Shown here in pieces: positions 18,337-26,637 of a stretch of 64,000 bases of DNA. The notes under the pieces were generated by a model. It worked only from the letters and a program-made list of their open reading frames with translations, was not told the DNA's origin and ran no database searches. This DNA is from Gammaproteobacteria bacterium (GTDB taxonomy: Bacteria; Pseudomonadota; Gammaproteobacteria; Magnimaribacterales; AG-339-G14), in assembly GCA_019652555.1 (NCBI GenBank), contig BPAJ01000001.1, positions 336,762 to 400,761 on the forward strand, in the 5' to 3' direction. A program made the translations under genes and the position numbers. Position 1 is the first letter of the stretch, and each line of letters starts with the position of its first letter.

Positions 18337-18702
18337 AAAAAAGTTTTTTCAAAAAAAATAATCCTAGTGATTATTTTATGTCAGTTCTTTGCTTGTTCAA
18401 ACGACTATCAGATTAAGAAAACCTCTTGGGATTCTTCCCTGGATTATTTTTCAGAGAATCTGGAAAATTACGAGGTAACTTATTTTGTTGATGTTGGGAC
18501 AAAAGAAGCTTATTTAGGTGGAATTCTAGAAATTTATAAACTGCCAAAGATGGACTATCTGGATCGCATCAAAGTTACCGAAATAGAGTTTTTCAATAGA
18601 GTGGATGGTTTGCAAATGTGTAGAATCTGGGGTGAGAGTTCCAAATCAGGAACTTTGAATCATCTCTTAGCAAGAAACTGCAAAGATCTTACTGATCTTT
18701 AA
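18295..18702 (+). CDS. Putative small lipoprotein, unknown function
   Basis: A 135-residue frame. After a basic stretch (KHKKVFSKK) comes a hydrophobic core ending in a lipobox-like CQFFAC followed by SNDYQ, so cleavage and lipidation at that cysteine are plausible. The rest is soluble and acidic, with YFVDVGTKEAYLGGI and CRIWGES. The ATG at 18295 is inside the divergent TIGR02206 gene. A TTG at 18313 would shorten but not remove the overlap. It also overlaps the end of the convergent SDR gene by 14 bases. No family recognised. Confidence 0.5.
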   Translation: MISTKYLKGFNLKHKKVFSKKIILVIILCQFFACSNDYQIKKTSWDSSLDYFSENLENYEVTYFVDVGTKEAYLGGILEIYKLPKMDYLDRIKVTEIEFFNRVDGLQMCRIWGESSKSGTLNHLLARNCKDLTDL

Positions 18703-19474
18703 AATCTTCGTAAAATTCCTCAAAGCGATCTTGAAGTCTTTGCATACCTGTAATCCATCGATCGTAATCGGTGGTTTTCCTTTTGATGTATTCGAGTACT
18801 TCTTCATGCGGCGTAACAAGAAAACGTTCTTTTTGAATCGCATCGATGACATCCTTGGCGCATTCATCGGCTTCAATCATGCCATCAACACCAGCAACTC
18901 CGGGACCTTGTGCAGTCATTGCAGTTTTTACTGCTTGAGGACAAAGACAAGAAACGCCAATGCCTTTTTGACCATAGGTTATTTTTATCCATTCTGCGAG
19001 ACTGACTGCTGCTGCTTTTGTAACCGAATAGGGTGCAGCGCCAATTTGCGTTAGTAAGCCAGCTGCAGAAGCGGTATTGACCAAATAGCCGGAACCTTGG
19101 TCTAACATTTGTGGAATCAAATGTTTTGCCGCATGCGCATGAGCCATGAAATTAACGTCCCAAATGGTCTGCCAAGCTTCGGTTGAGACATCCAATAATC
19201 CGATTTCTCCTCCAATACCCGCATTGGAACAAAAAATATCAATGCCACCCATTTTTTCATTTGCGAAACTTATCAAATCTTTAACTTCATCTTCCTTGCC
19301 AACATTTAAAACAAAACCAGAAAATCCCAATTCTTCTGCAACTTTTACAACTTCCTCATTCAAATCAGCCAGAACAACGTCTTTGGCTTTTTCATTTTTA
19401 AATTCAACGGCTAAAGCTTTGCCAATGCCACTGGCAGCACCAGTAACCACAACTCTCTTATCAACAATATCCAA
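18689..19474 (-). CDS. Short-chain dehydrogenase/reductase (SDR)
   Basis: Classical SDR of 261 residues. The NAD(P)-binding TGAASGIGKAL is near residues 11-21 and DLNEE after strand two suggests NAD preference. CSNAGIG is the NNAG-type motif, and the catalytic tyrosine and lysine lie in YSVTKAAAV. It probably oxidises or reduces a hydroxy/keto intermediate on a CoA thioester or free lipid; substrate unknown. It starts three bases after the acyl-CoA synthetase stop and ends a run of five tightly packed minus-strand genes (18689-23581). Confidence 0.85.
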   Translation of the reverse strand: MDIVDKRVVVTGAASGIGKALAVEFKNEKAKDVVLADLNEEVVKVAEELGFSGFVLNVGKEDEVKDLISFANEKMGGIDIFCSNAGIGGEIGLLDVSTEAWQTIWDVNFMAHAHAAKHLIPQMLDQGSGYLVNTASAAGLLTQIGAAPYSVTKAAAVSLAEWIKITYGQKGIGVSCLCPQAVKTAMTAQGPGVAGVDGMIEADECAKDVIDAIQKERFLVTPHEEVLEYIKRKTTDYDRWITGMQRLQDRFEEFYEDFKDQ

Positions 19475-19476
19475 AA

Positions 19477-21186
19477 TTAGCCTCCTAGTTTTTCAATAGC
19501 TTCTTCACGCATTTGTTTTTTTGCAATTTTTCCTGAAGCAATTCGAGGCAGTTGCTCGGTCTGAAACCACATGAATTCTGGGATTTTAAATTTAGCTAAT
19601 TTTTCAGCTAAAAAAGAAGATAGTTCGGTTTCATCAATATTTTGACCTTCTCTGTAAGAAACCATAGTCGCTAGTTTTTCTCCAAGTCTTTCGTCTGGCA
19701 CACCGAATACCGAAGCTTCCAAGACAGCAGGGTGTTCAGTGATTGCTGCTTCCACCTCCAAGCAAGCAATATTTTCTCCACCACGTATGACAATATCTTT
19801 CTTTCGGTCTTTGATATAAAGGAAATCATCCTCATCCAGTAACCCAATATCACCGGAACGAAACCATCCTTCTGAATCCAAAACTTCATCTGTAGCTTCT
19901 TGATTTTTCCAATAACAACGAAAAGTACAAGCACCTCTTATACAAACCTCACCAATTTCTCCGCTAGGCAATTCATTACCATCATCGTCGACTATTTTTA
20001 AATCAATCAGCTTGGGAACAGCAAAACCAGTACTATCAGGTTTTTGCAGATACACATCACCGGTATTGTTCGCAGCTAAAGCATTCGTTTCTGTGAGTCC
20101 ATAGCCAATACCAGGATTGGTATCTTTCATATTAGCTTTCATCTCTTTGACTTGTTCAGGCGGTCTAGCAGCTCCTCCACCGGTTAAATCCTTAAGCGAA
20201 GAAATATCCCTGGGATTTTTCTTTTGTGCTTCAACCATTTCATAGGACATAGTTGGCACCCCAGTGAAAATAGATATTTTTTCACGTTCAATCAAATCCA
20301 GCGCTACATCCGGATCCCATTTATACATCAAAACCGTTTTCCTACCGACAGGAATAGAGAGTAAGAAAATAGCATGACAACCGGTTACATGAAATAAGGG
20401 AACGCTCACAAGAGTTGCCATTTGATCTTGAGAAGCTTCAGGGGCAGCCTCACCGAGTGCAGCCTTACCCATAGTTGTAAGAGTGATCCAATAATAGGGA
20501 GCAAAAATAATAGACCGATGAGTTAAAACAACCCCTTTAGGATAACCTGTGCTTCCTGAGGTATACATTATGGAAGCATCTTCGTCAGGTAAAATTTCTA
20601 CAGGATTTTCAAGTTTATCGCTCGCGCCTTCAATCACTTTATAAAAATCAAATTCTTGGTGATCTGGATTATTGGAACGCACAGATATTTTTGCTACATC
20701 AGAACAGCGATCGCCAAGACGATCCAAACGCTCTTCATCACCAATGAATAATTTTGATTCGCTGTTGGTAATTCCGTATTCAAGTTCATCGCCTTGCCAC
20801 CAGGAATTAAGTGGAACAACAATTGCACCAATCGAAGTAATGGCCATGTAACAAAACATCCACTCAGGATAGTTACGCATGGAAAATGAAACCTTATCTC
20901 CTTTCTCAATACCGAAAGTACTTTGCAAGACATTACCTAATTGATTGGCTCTTGCATAAGTTTCTGGATAAGTGATTCGATCTTCCTCATAAACGATATG
21001 TTCCCAATCACCATGCAACAGACCAATTTCAAAAAATTCTCTGAGGTTATTAGGAGCTTCAGCAAAAACATGGTACTCATTACCCCTAACAGTTTCTTTC
21101 TTAAGGGATAGCATACCCTCAGCTGTCACTTGTTCTAAAACAGCAAGGCGATTAGCAGGATCAATAAAATCCATTGCATTTGTCAT
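19477..21186 (-). CDS. AMP-forming acyl-CoA synthetase
   Basis: A 569-residue class I adenylate-forming ligase. IMYTSGSTGYPKGVVLTH is the AMP/phosphate loop, YGLTETNA the A5 motif, and GWFRSGDIG the A7 region. RKKDIVIRGGENI is the hinge, and the catalytic lysine lies in ASGKIAKK near the C-terminus. It activates a carboxylic acid to its CoA thioester through an acyl-AMP. It is embedded between an enoyl-CoA hydratase (2-base gap upstream) and an SDR (2-base gap downstream), indicating it loads the substrate processed by these neighbours. Distinct from the FATP-type enzyme at 15747. Confidence 0.87.
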   Translation of the reverse strand: MTNAMDFIDPANRLAVLEQVTAEGMLSLKKETVRGNEYHVFAEAPNNLREFFEIGLLHGDWEHIVYEEDRITYPETYARANQLGNVLQSTFGIEKGDKVSFSMRNYPEWMFCYMAITSIGAIVVPLNSWWQGDELEYGITNSESKLFIGDEERLDRLGDRCSDVAKISVRSNNPDHQEFDFYKVIEGASDKLENPVEILPDEDASIMYTSGSTGYPKGVVLTHRSIIFAPYYWITLTTMGKAALGEAAPEASQDQMATLVSVPLFHVTGCHAIFLLSIPVGRKTVLMYKWDPDVALDLIEREKISIFTGVPTMSYEMVEAQKKNPRDISSLKDLTGGGAARPPEQVKEMKANMKDTNPGIGYGLTETNALAANNTGDVYLQKPDSTGFAVPKLIDLKIVDDDGNELPSGEIGEVCIRGACTFRCYWKNQEATDEVLDSEGWFRSGDIGLLDEDDFLYIKDRKKDIVIRGGENIACLEVEAAITEHPAVLEASVFGVPDERLGEKLATMVSYREGQNIDETELSSFLAEKLAKFKIPEFMWFQTEQLPRIASGKIAKKQMREEAIEKLGG

Positions 21187-21188
21187 GA

Positions 21189-22013
21189 TTACTTTCCTGT
21201 AAATTTAGCGGGGCGCTTCTCAATGAAATGTTTGACACCTTCCTTGAAATCTTCCGAACCAAAACTTTTTACCATCTCTTCCATAGATGATTTTAGATTG
21301 GTTTTGATGTCTTCACCCAAGGCAGTATAGATTTGACGTTTCATAATCTGTACTGATCGAGGAGAAACATTTTGTGCGATATCTTCTGCATAAGTCATAA
21401 CATCTTCCATAAAACTTTCTGCAGGAAAACAGCGATTAACCAAACCTATGCGTTCTGCTTCTTTGGCATCAAATTTTCTAGCGGTCATCATGATATCCAT
21501 GGTGTGGGCAACTCCAATGATTCTTGGCAGTATCCAACCCACGCCCCATTCAGCAATGAGTCCTCTTTTGGAAAAAGCTGTTGAGAACACGGCATCTTCA
21601 GAGGCAACACGCATGTCACAATACAAAGACATGATTAGACCAACACCTGCAGCTGGACCATTGATTGCCGCAATTATCGGCTTTGGTACAGAAGGAAAGT
21701 AACTATATGTGCCTTCCCATTCCGATAAACCATTGGTTTCATAGTTACGATCTTCAGGTTGATCTGGATTTTCTTCTTTATTATTGGCTGAAATGTCAGA
21801 GAGACTATCCATATCAGCACCAGCACTAAATCCTCTACCCGAGCCAGTAAGTACGATCACTTTGACATCATCGTCTTTACAAGCATCATCGATTTTTTCT
21901 TTCAGTCTGGCAGTCAACTCTCCGGTGATTGCGTTAAGTCTATCCGGACGATTGAGTGAAATTAAAGCCACCCCCGAATCTTTTTTGTCATATAAAACTA
22001 CTTCGTTACTCAT
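21189..22013 (-). CDS. Enoyl-CoA hydratase/isomerase family protein
   Basis: Crotonase-fold protein of 274 residues. The oxyanion-hole segments are GRGFSAGADMDSL and the glycine-rich INGPAAGVGLIMSLYCD. The C-terminal EKRPAKFTGK is typical of the family. Usually these hydrate trans-2-enoyl-CoA or isomerise the double bond. An insert after the first oxyanion segment (NKEENPDQPEDRNYE) is longer than in canonical hydratases, as in some acyl-CoA-degradation paralogues. Its ATG overlaps the stop of the upstream SDR gene, showing coupling. Confidence 0.83.
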   Translation of the reverse strand: MSNEVVLYDKKDSGVALISLNRPDRLNAITGELTARLKEKIDDACKDDDVKVIVLTGSGRGFSAGADMDSLSDISANNKEENPDQPEDRNYETNGLSEWEGTYSYFPSVPKPIIAAINGPAAGVGLIMSLYCDMRVASEDAVFSTAFSKRGLIAEWGVGWILPRIIGVAHTMDIMMTARKFDAKEAERIGLVNRCFPAESFMEDVMTYAEDIAQNVSPRSVQIMKRQIYTALGEDIKTNLKSSMEEMVKSFGSEDFKEGVKHFIEKRPAKFTGK

Positions 22014-22771
22014 TAGACTACTGTGCCTCCATCTATTACTAAAGTGTGTCCATTTACAAAACTTCCCGCTTGGGAAGCTAAAAATACTGCAGCGCCGCCG
22101 ATTTCATCCGGTTCACCTATTCTTTTCATAGGACAAGTTGCAGTAGATTGTTTCAAAATTTCTGGGTTTTCCCAAAGTGCTTTTGCAAAATCCGTTCGGA
22201 AAAGTCCAGGTGCTATCGCGTTGGTACGAATGTTGTACTGACCAAATTCCAAAGCGTAATTTTTCACAAGCATGATATCTGCAGCTTTAGAAATGTTGTA
22301 AGCACCTATGACTGGGCTTGCATTTAAGCCTCCAATAGATGAAACAATGATAATACTTCCATCTTTGCGTTCCATCATTTCTGGAATAACCATCTGACAT
22401 AAATTGTGATTTGCTTTGATGTTGTTATTCATGATTTTTTCAAAAGCATCATCGGGAATGTCTTTAATGGAACCAAAGAAAGGATTACTTGCAGCGTTGC
22501 AAACCAAAATATCTATTTGCCCCAATTGCGACCTGGTCTCTTCAACCAGCATCTCCAAAGCAGTTTTATCTGATATGTTGCATGGGATGACAATGGCTTT
22601 TCCTGGAAAACCCATGGAGTTTATTTCTTCGGCCGTTGCTTCACAAACATCTGCCTTTCGACTTGAGATGACTACATTGGCCCCTTGTTGAGCCATCGCA
22701 GCGGCGATGGATTTTCCAATACCTTTGGAGGAGCCAGTAATGATGGCGTTCTTTCCGGTTAAATCAAACAT
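22013..22771 (-). CDS. Short-chain dehydrogenase/reductase (SDR)
   Basis: A 252-residue classical SDR. TGSSKGIGKSI is the cofactor motif, with SSRKADV after it, suggesting NADP acceptance. CNAASNPFFG replaces the usual NNAG. SSIGG and YNISKAADIM supply the Ser-Tyr-Lys catalytic set, and the C-terminus has NGHTLVIDGGTV. It sits between two enoyl-CoA hydratase-family genes (18-base gap and one-base overlap). Probable role: redox step on a hydroxyacyl/ketoacyl intermediate, inferred from context. Confidence 0.86.
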   Translation of the reverse strand: MFDLTGKNAIITGSSKGIGKSIAAAMAQQGANVVISSRKADVCEATAEEINSMGFPGKAIVIPCNISDKTALEMLVEETRSQLGQIDILVCNAASNPFFGSIKDIPDDAFEKIMNNNIKANHNLCQMVIPEMMERKDGSIIIVSSIGGLNASPVIGAYNISKAADIMLVKNYALEFGQYNIRTNAIAPGLFRTDFAKALWENPEILKQSTATCPMKRIGEPDEIGGAAVFLASQAGSFVNGHTLVIDGGTVV

Positions 22772-22789
22772 TGTATTTTCTCCTTAAAA

Positions 22790-23581
22790 TTATTTGCCTT
22801 TCCAATTTGGCAATCTTTTTTCAGCAAATGCCACAGGTCCTTCAATGAAGTCTTCGCTACCGAATAATGCTTTAACTGCGGAGTAATGTGCTTTCATTGA
22901 TTTTTCTAAGTCCGGCTCATTGAAATTCTCATAAGCAACTTGTTTGGTTGCTCTAATAGACATAGGAGAACATTCTTCAATTTGTTTCGCCCAAGCTTTT
23001 GCAGCTGAAATGAGATTTTCTGGCTCGACCACTTCGTTTACAAAGCCAAGTCGCATGCCTTCTTCAGCAGAGACGTGTCTACCGGTTAACATCATACCTA
23101 GAGCATTTTTCATTCCAATTTGTCTTGGGAGTCTTTGCATACCGCCAGCAAGAGCAGCAAGACCAACCTTAGGTTCTGGCAAAGCAAATTTTGCATTGGT
23201 GGAAGCCACAATCAAATCACAGGCAAGCGCAATTTCAAATCCACCACCCATGGAAACACCATTTACTGCAGCAATCAGAGGTTTGGTTAAATTGAATCTA
23301 GAAGTTAATCCAGCGAAACCTGAAGAGGCCATATTGATATCCATTTTTCCACCAGCTTCAGCTTGGAACTTAAGATCGTTTCCTGCGGAAAAAGCACGAT
23401 CGCCTTCACCGGTGACAATACCAACCCAGAGATTTTCGTCTTTATCAAATTCATTCCAAACTTCATCAAATTCTGCGTGCGCAGGTGGATGCAAAGCATT
23501 CATTCTGTCCGGTCTATTTATGGTGACGGTTAAGATGTGACCGTCGACTTCGGTTTTTAAAAATTCGTAATCGGTTTTCAT
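22790..23581 (-). CDS. Enoyl-CoA hydratase
   Basis: Crotonase-fold enzyme of 263 residues, first gene of the five-gene minus-strand unit. The oxyanion-hole parts are DRAFSAGNDLKF and VNGVSMGGGFEIALACD. PEPKVGLAALAGGMQRLPR is the second signature and FAEKRLPNWKGK the C-terminal motif. Glu residues in FEIAL and PEPKVG match positions used in catalysis by enoyl-CoA hydratases. It starts behind a GGGAGAAAA ribosome-binding site and diverges from the SDR gene at 23706 across 124 bases. Confidence 0.86.
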   Translation of the reverse strand: MKTDYEFLKTEVDGHILTVTINRPDRMNALHPPAHAEFDEVWNEFDKDENLWVGIVTGEGDRAFSAGNDLKFQAEAGGKMDINMASSGFAGLTSRFNLTKPLIAAVNGVSMGGGFEIALACDLIVASTNAKFALPEPKVGLAALAGGMQRLPRQIGMKNALGMMLTGRHVSAEEGMRLGFVNEVVEPENLISAAKAWAKQIEECSPMSIRATKQVAYENFNEPDLEKSMKAHYSAVKALFGSEDFIEGPVAFAEKRLPNWKGK

Positions 23582-23705
23582 ATTTTCTCCCTAAAAAGTG
23601 GACCTTAATCTTAATAAAGGTTAACGCTTGAGTCCATAGGAGATGGGTTACTTTATTTTTTCTTCAAAACTGCAATAATGCTAGTCACTTTTTTGAGGAG
23701 AGTTT

Positions 23706-24473
23706 ATGAATATACAAGATAAAGTTGCCGTAATTACCGGTGGCGCATCCGGACTGGGTTTGGCTACTGCCAAGGCCTTAAAAGAAAAGGGCGCAAAATT
23801 AATGTTGTTGGATTTAAATGAAGATAATGCCAAAGCAGCGGTTGCAGAATTGGGCGATGATGCAGATTACTGCATTACCAATGTCATTGAGGAAGAAAAT
23901 GTCAAAGCTGCAATGGATAAAACTGTAGAAAAATTTGGTGCCATTCACATTCTGATTAATTGTGCTGGAATAGGAAGTGCTTCCAAAACGGTTGGTAAAG
24001 ACGGTCCTCATCCATTGGATTATTTTAAGTTGGTGATCGATATCAATCTTAACGGAACTTTTAATTGCTTGAGACTTGCCGCTGAAGTCATGGGAAAGAA
24101 TGAACCGGAACAAGATAACGAATGCGGGGTAATTATCAACACAGCATCAGTTGCTGCTTTTGACGGTCAAATTGGTCAAGCTGCCTATAGCGCAAGTAAA
24201 GGTGGAGTTGTTGGTATGACTCTACCTATAGCAAGAGACTTAGCAAGAATGGGAATTAGGAACAACACCATTGCTCCAGGAATTTTTGACACACCTTTGA
24301 TGGCTATGGCATCCGATGCAGTAAGAAACCCTCTTATTGAAATGACGCAATTTCCAAAACGTTTGGGTAACCCCGACGAATTTGCGATGTTGGCAACACA
24401 AATAATTGAAAATCCTTTCCTCAATGGTGAGACGATTCGTCTCGATGGTGGAATCAGGATGCAACCGAAATAA
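23706..24473 (+). CDS. 3-hydroxyacyl-CoA dehydrogenase type II-like SDR
   Basis: A 255-residue SDR closely resembling the HSD17B10/type II 3-hydroxyacyl-CoA dehydrogenase group. TGGASGLGLATA is the cofactor loop, DLNEDN indicates NAD preference, NCAGIG and NTASVAAFDGQIGQ follow, and the catalytic YSASKGG is present. PIARDLARMGIR and IAPGIFDTPLMA are characteristic. These enzymes oxidise 3-hydroxyacyl-CoA, including branched chains and steroid alcohols. AGGAGAG lies before the ATG. It is followed after two bases by the FAH-family gene. Confidence 0.87.
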   Translation: MNIQDKVAVITGGASGLGLATAKALKEKGAKLMLLDLNEDNAKAAVAELGDDADYCITNVIEEENVKAAMDKTVEKFGAIHILINCAGIGSASKTVGKDGPHPLDYFKLVIDINLNGTFNCLRLAAEVMGKNEPEQDNECGVIINTASVAAFDGQIGQAAYSASKGGVVGMTLPIARDLARMGIRNNTIAPGIFDTPLMAMASDAVRNPLIEMTQFPKRLGNPDEFAMLATQIIENPFLNGETIRLDGGIRMQPK

Positions 24474-24475
24474 TT

Positions 24476-25360
24476 ATGAAACTAGTTACTTATTCCAATA
24501 GCGATACGCCAGCAATTGGGGCGTTGCTCGAAGATAGCATTTGTCCTTTTACCAACGATTCTTCTTTACCGAATGAAATGAAAGCATTTCTTGAGGGTGG
24601 GGAAGTGAACATGAATAAAGCGACAGACTTGCTTGAAAAGGCAGAAAATTTAATACCTGTGGATTCGGTTACTTTATTGTCGCCAATTTTAAATCCGCAA
24701 AAAATTCTGGCTATTGGTCTCAATTACGCTGACCACGTAAAAGAATCTGGGATGGAAACTCCTAAGATTCCAATGGTTTTCAATAAACAATCCTCTTCGG
24801 TAACCGGTCACAATGGCGTTATTCATTTACCAAGGGCTTCAGAAGCTTTGGACTATGAGGCAGAAATGGCGTTTGTGATTGGTAAGCAATGCCGACATGT
24901 TTCTAAAGATGAAGCGGCATCTGTGATTGCAGGTATCACCATCTGCAACGACGTCAGTGTTAGAGATTGGCAATTGGCTGTCCCAACTTTTACCATGGGC
25001 AAAAGCTTTGATACGCATTGTCCTTTGGGTCCTTGTTTAGTAACCATGGATGAAATTGGCGATCCACATAACTTGGACATCAAACTTTTCTTAAATGGTG
25101 AAGAAAAACAAAATTCCAATACCAAGGAACTCGTTTTTGACTGTTACGATTTAATTGAACATTTATCTACAGCCTTTACGCTCATGCCAGGGGACGTTGT
25201 GCCTACTGGAACTCCAGGTGGTGTATTGGGCGTTGAAGTCATGGCAGGGAGAGCAAGTTGGCTTCAAGAGGGCGACGAAATCAAAATTGAATTGGAAAAA
25301 GTAGGAACTCTTAGCAATAAAGTTGTTAAAGAACCGGACTCAACCAAATTCATTGCTTAG
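24476..25360 (+). CDS. Fumarylacetoacetate hydrolase (FAH) family protein
   Basis: A 294-residue FAH-superfamily enzyme. KILAIGLNYADHVKE opens the catalytic domain. The metal-binding acidic residues lie in DYEAEMAFVIGK and NDVSVRDWQ, followed by FDTHCPLGPCLVT and TGTPGGVLG. The family hydrolyses C-C bonds in diketo acids or acts as a hydratase or decarboxylase in aromatic catabolism; substrate not resolvable. Lying two bases after the type II dehydrogenase and three before a phosphohistidine phosphatase, it is in a three-gene operon. Confidence 0.85.
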   Translation: MKLVTYSNSDTPAIGALLEDSICPFTNDSSLPNEMKAFLEGGEVNMNKATDLLEKAENLIPVDSVTLLSPILNPQKILAIGLNYADHVKESGMETPKIPMVFNKQSSSVTGHNGVIHLPRASEALDYEAEMAFVIGKQCRHVSKDEAASVIAGITICNDVSVRDWQLAVPTFTMGKSFDTHCPLGPCLVTMDEIGDPHNLDIKLFLNGEEKQNSNTKELVFDCYDLIEHLSTAFTLMPGDVVPTGTPGGVLGVEVMAGRASWLQEGDEIKIELEKVGTLSNKVVKEPDSTKFIA

Positions 25361-25363
25361 TAT

Positions 25364-25843
25364 TTGAAACTTTTCTTTTTAAGGCACGCTAAGTCCGATT
25401 GGGGTAATCCTTCATTGAAAGACTTTGACCGACCTCTCAATAAAAGAGGTTTGAGAGATGCTCCTCTAATGGGAAAGAAATTACATCATTATTTTCCAGA
25501 AAATCTAAAAGTAATTTCCAGTCCTGCTAAAAGAACCAAAGAAACTTTGGAATTATTTTTTACCGACTATGACCAAAATTTTTCCATTGAATTTGATGAT
25601 GCTCTTTATCACGGTTCGCCGATAAATTATTTGGAGCATGTGATCAATAACGATAGCGATGAAGCAATTCTATTTATCGGTCACAACCCTGGAATATCCG
25701 AATGTGCTTCGCAGTTCTCTCCTGAACCTATTTTTTTCCCCACTTGCGGTTGTGCAGGTTTTTCAATCAATGCAGCATCTCTAAAAGATAATAATCTTCA
25801 TTTGGCGGAGAAAATTTTTTATCACTATCCAAAAGAAATGTGA
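25364..25843 (+). CDS. Histidine phosphatase, SixA type
   Basis: Branch-2-like small histidine phosphatase of 159 residues starting at TTG. The active-site RHAKSDW near residue 7 provides the nucleophilic His; RPLNKRG, the second Arg motif SSPAKRTKETLE and the GHNPG histidine complete the pocket. E. coli SixA dephosphorylates phosphohistidine on phosphotransfer proteins; the target here is unknown. It has a three-base gap from the FAH gene, so the unusual start is supported by coupling and by the conserved KLFFLRHAK right at the N-terminus. Confidence 0.85.
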   Translation: MKLFFLRHAKSDWGNPSLKDFDRPLNKRGLRDAPLMGKKLHHYFPENLKVISSPAKRTKETLELFFTDYDQNFSIEFDDALYHGSPINYLEHVINNDSDEAILFIGHNPGISECASQFSPEPIFFPTCGCAGFSINAASLKDNNLHLAEKIFYHYPKEM

Positions 25844-25929
25844 ATTCTTCGACAGCAAAGTTACAGAATTGAAAATTTAAATATAAAAAACTTATTCAAA
25901 AGAACGAATATAGTAAAATACCACCACTT

Positions 25930-26628
25930 ATGAAAAAAATTCTAGTCATCGAAGACGAAGAAGACCTTAATCAGACCTTAAGTTTTAATCTTGAAAATGA
26001 GGGTTACAAGGTAACTCCTGCTCTTAAAGGTTCTGAGGCCTTGGCAATTCTAGAAAATGAATCACCTCCCGATCTAGTAATTTTAGATTTGATGCTGCCT
26101 GACATTTCTGGTTTGGATATTTGTCGACATATTAGATCAAAAGACAACCTAAAAAATATCAGCGTGATAATTGTTACCGCAAAGGGCGAGGAGGTAGATC
26201 GAGTCGTGGGTTTTGAACTTGGTGCAGACGACTATATTGTTAAGCCCTACAGCATTAGGGAATTGATGCTAAGAGTACAAGCTCAATTGAGAAGAGGTGA
26301 AAAAGAGTCTTCCAAAGACACATCTGATGATGAGCCAAATATCTCATATCAAGACCTGTTAATAGATACTAGCAAACATAAAGTGTTCCTAAAGGATAAG
26401 AAAATTTCGCTTACGGCAAAAGAATTCACTTTGTTGAAATACTTAATTAAAAGAGCTGATAAAGTTCAAACCAGAGATAATCTTTTGGATAAAGTTTGGG
26501 GGTACGATAGTTCTGTTACTACTCGAACAGTAGATACTCACGTGAAAAGACTGAGATCTAAGTTAGGAAAGTATGGAGACAATATCGAAACAATTCGAGG
26601 CGTAGGATATATTTTTAACAAAAATTAA
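25930..26628 (+). CDS. phoB: Phosphate regulon response regulator PhoB
   Basis: An OmpR-family response regulator of 232 residues. The receiver domain has acidic pocket IEDEED (7-12), phosphoacceptor Asp53 in VILDLMLP and Lys in VKPYS. The C-terminal winged-helix has SLTAKEFTLLKYL, the recognition-helix segment TRTVDTHVKRLRSKLG and IRGVGYIF. It activates genes through Pho boxes, examples of which occur at 29707 and 30936. It lies directly upstream of a phoR frame (9-base gap) and a few kilobases from pstSCAB, which fixes the identity well. No clear Pho box was seen in its own 86-base upstream region. Confidence 0.92.
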   Translation: MKKILVIEDEEDLNQTLSFNLENEGYKVTPALKGSEALAILENESPPDLVILDLMLPDISGLDICRHIRSKDNLKNISVIIVTAKGEEVDRVVGFELGADDYIVKPYSIRELMLRVQAQLRRGEKESSKDTSDDEPNISYQDLLIDTSKHKVFLKDKKISLTAKEFTLLKYLIKRADKVQTRDNLLDKVWGYDSSVTTRTVDTHVKRLRSKLGKYGDNIETIRGVGYIFNKN

Positions 26629-26637
26629 ATAAATTTC

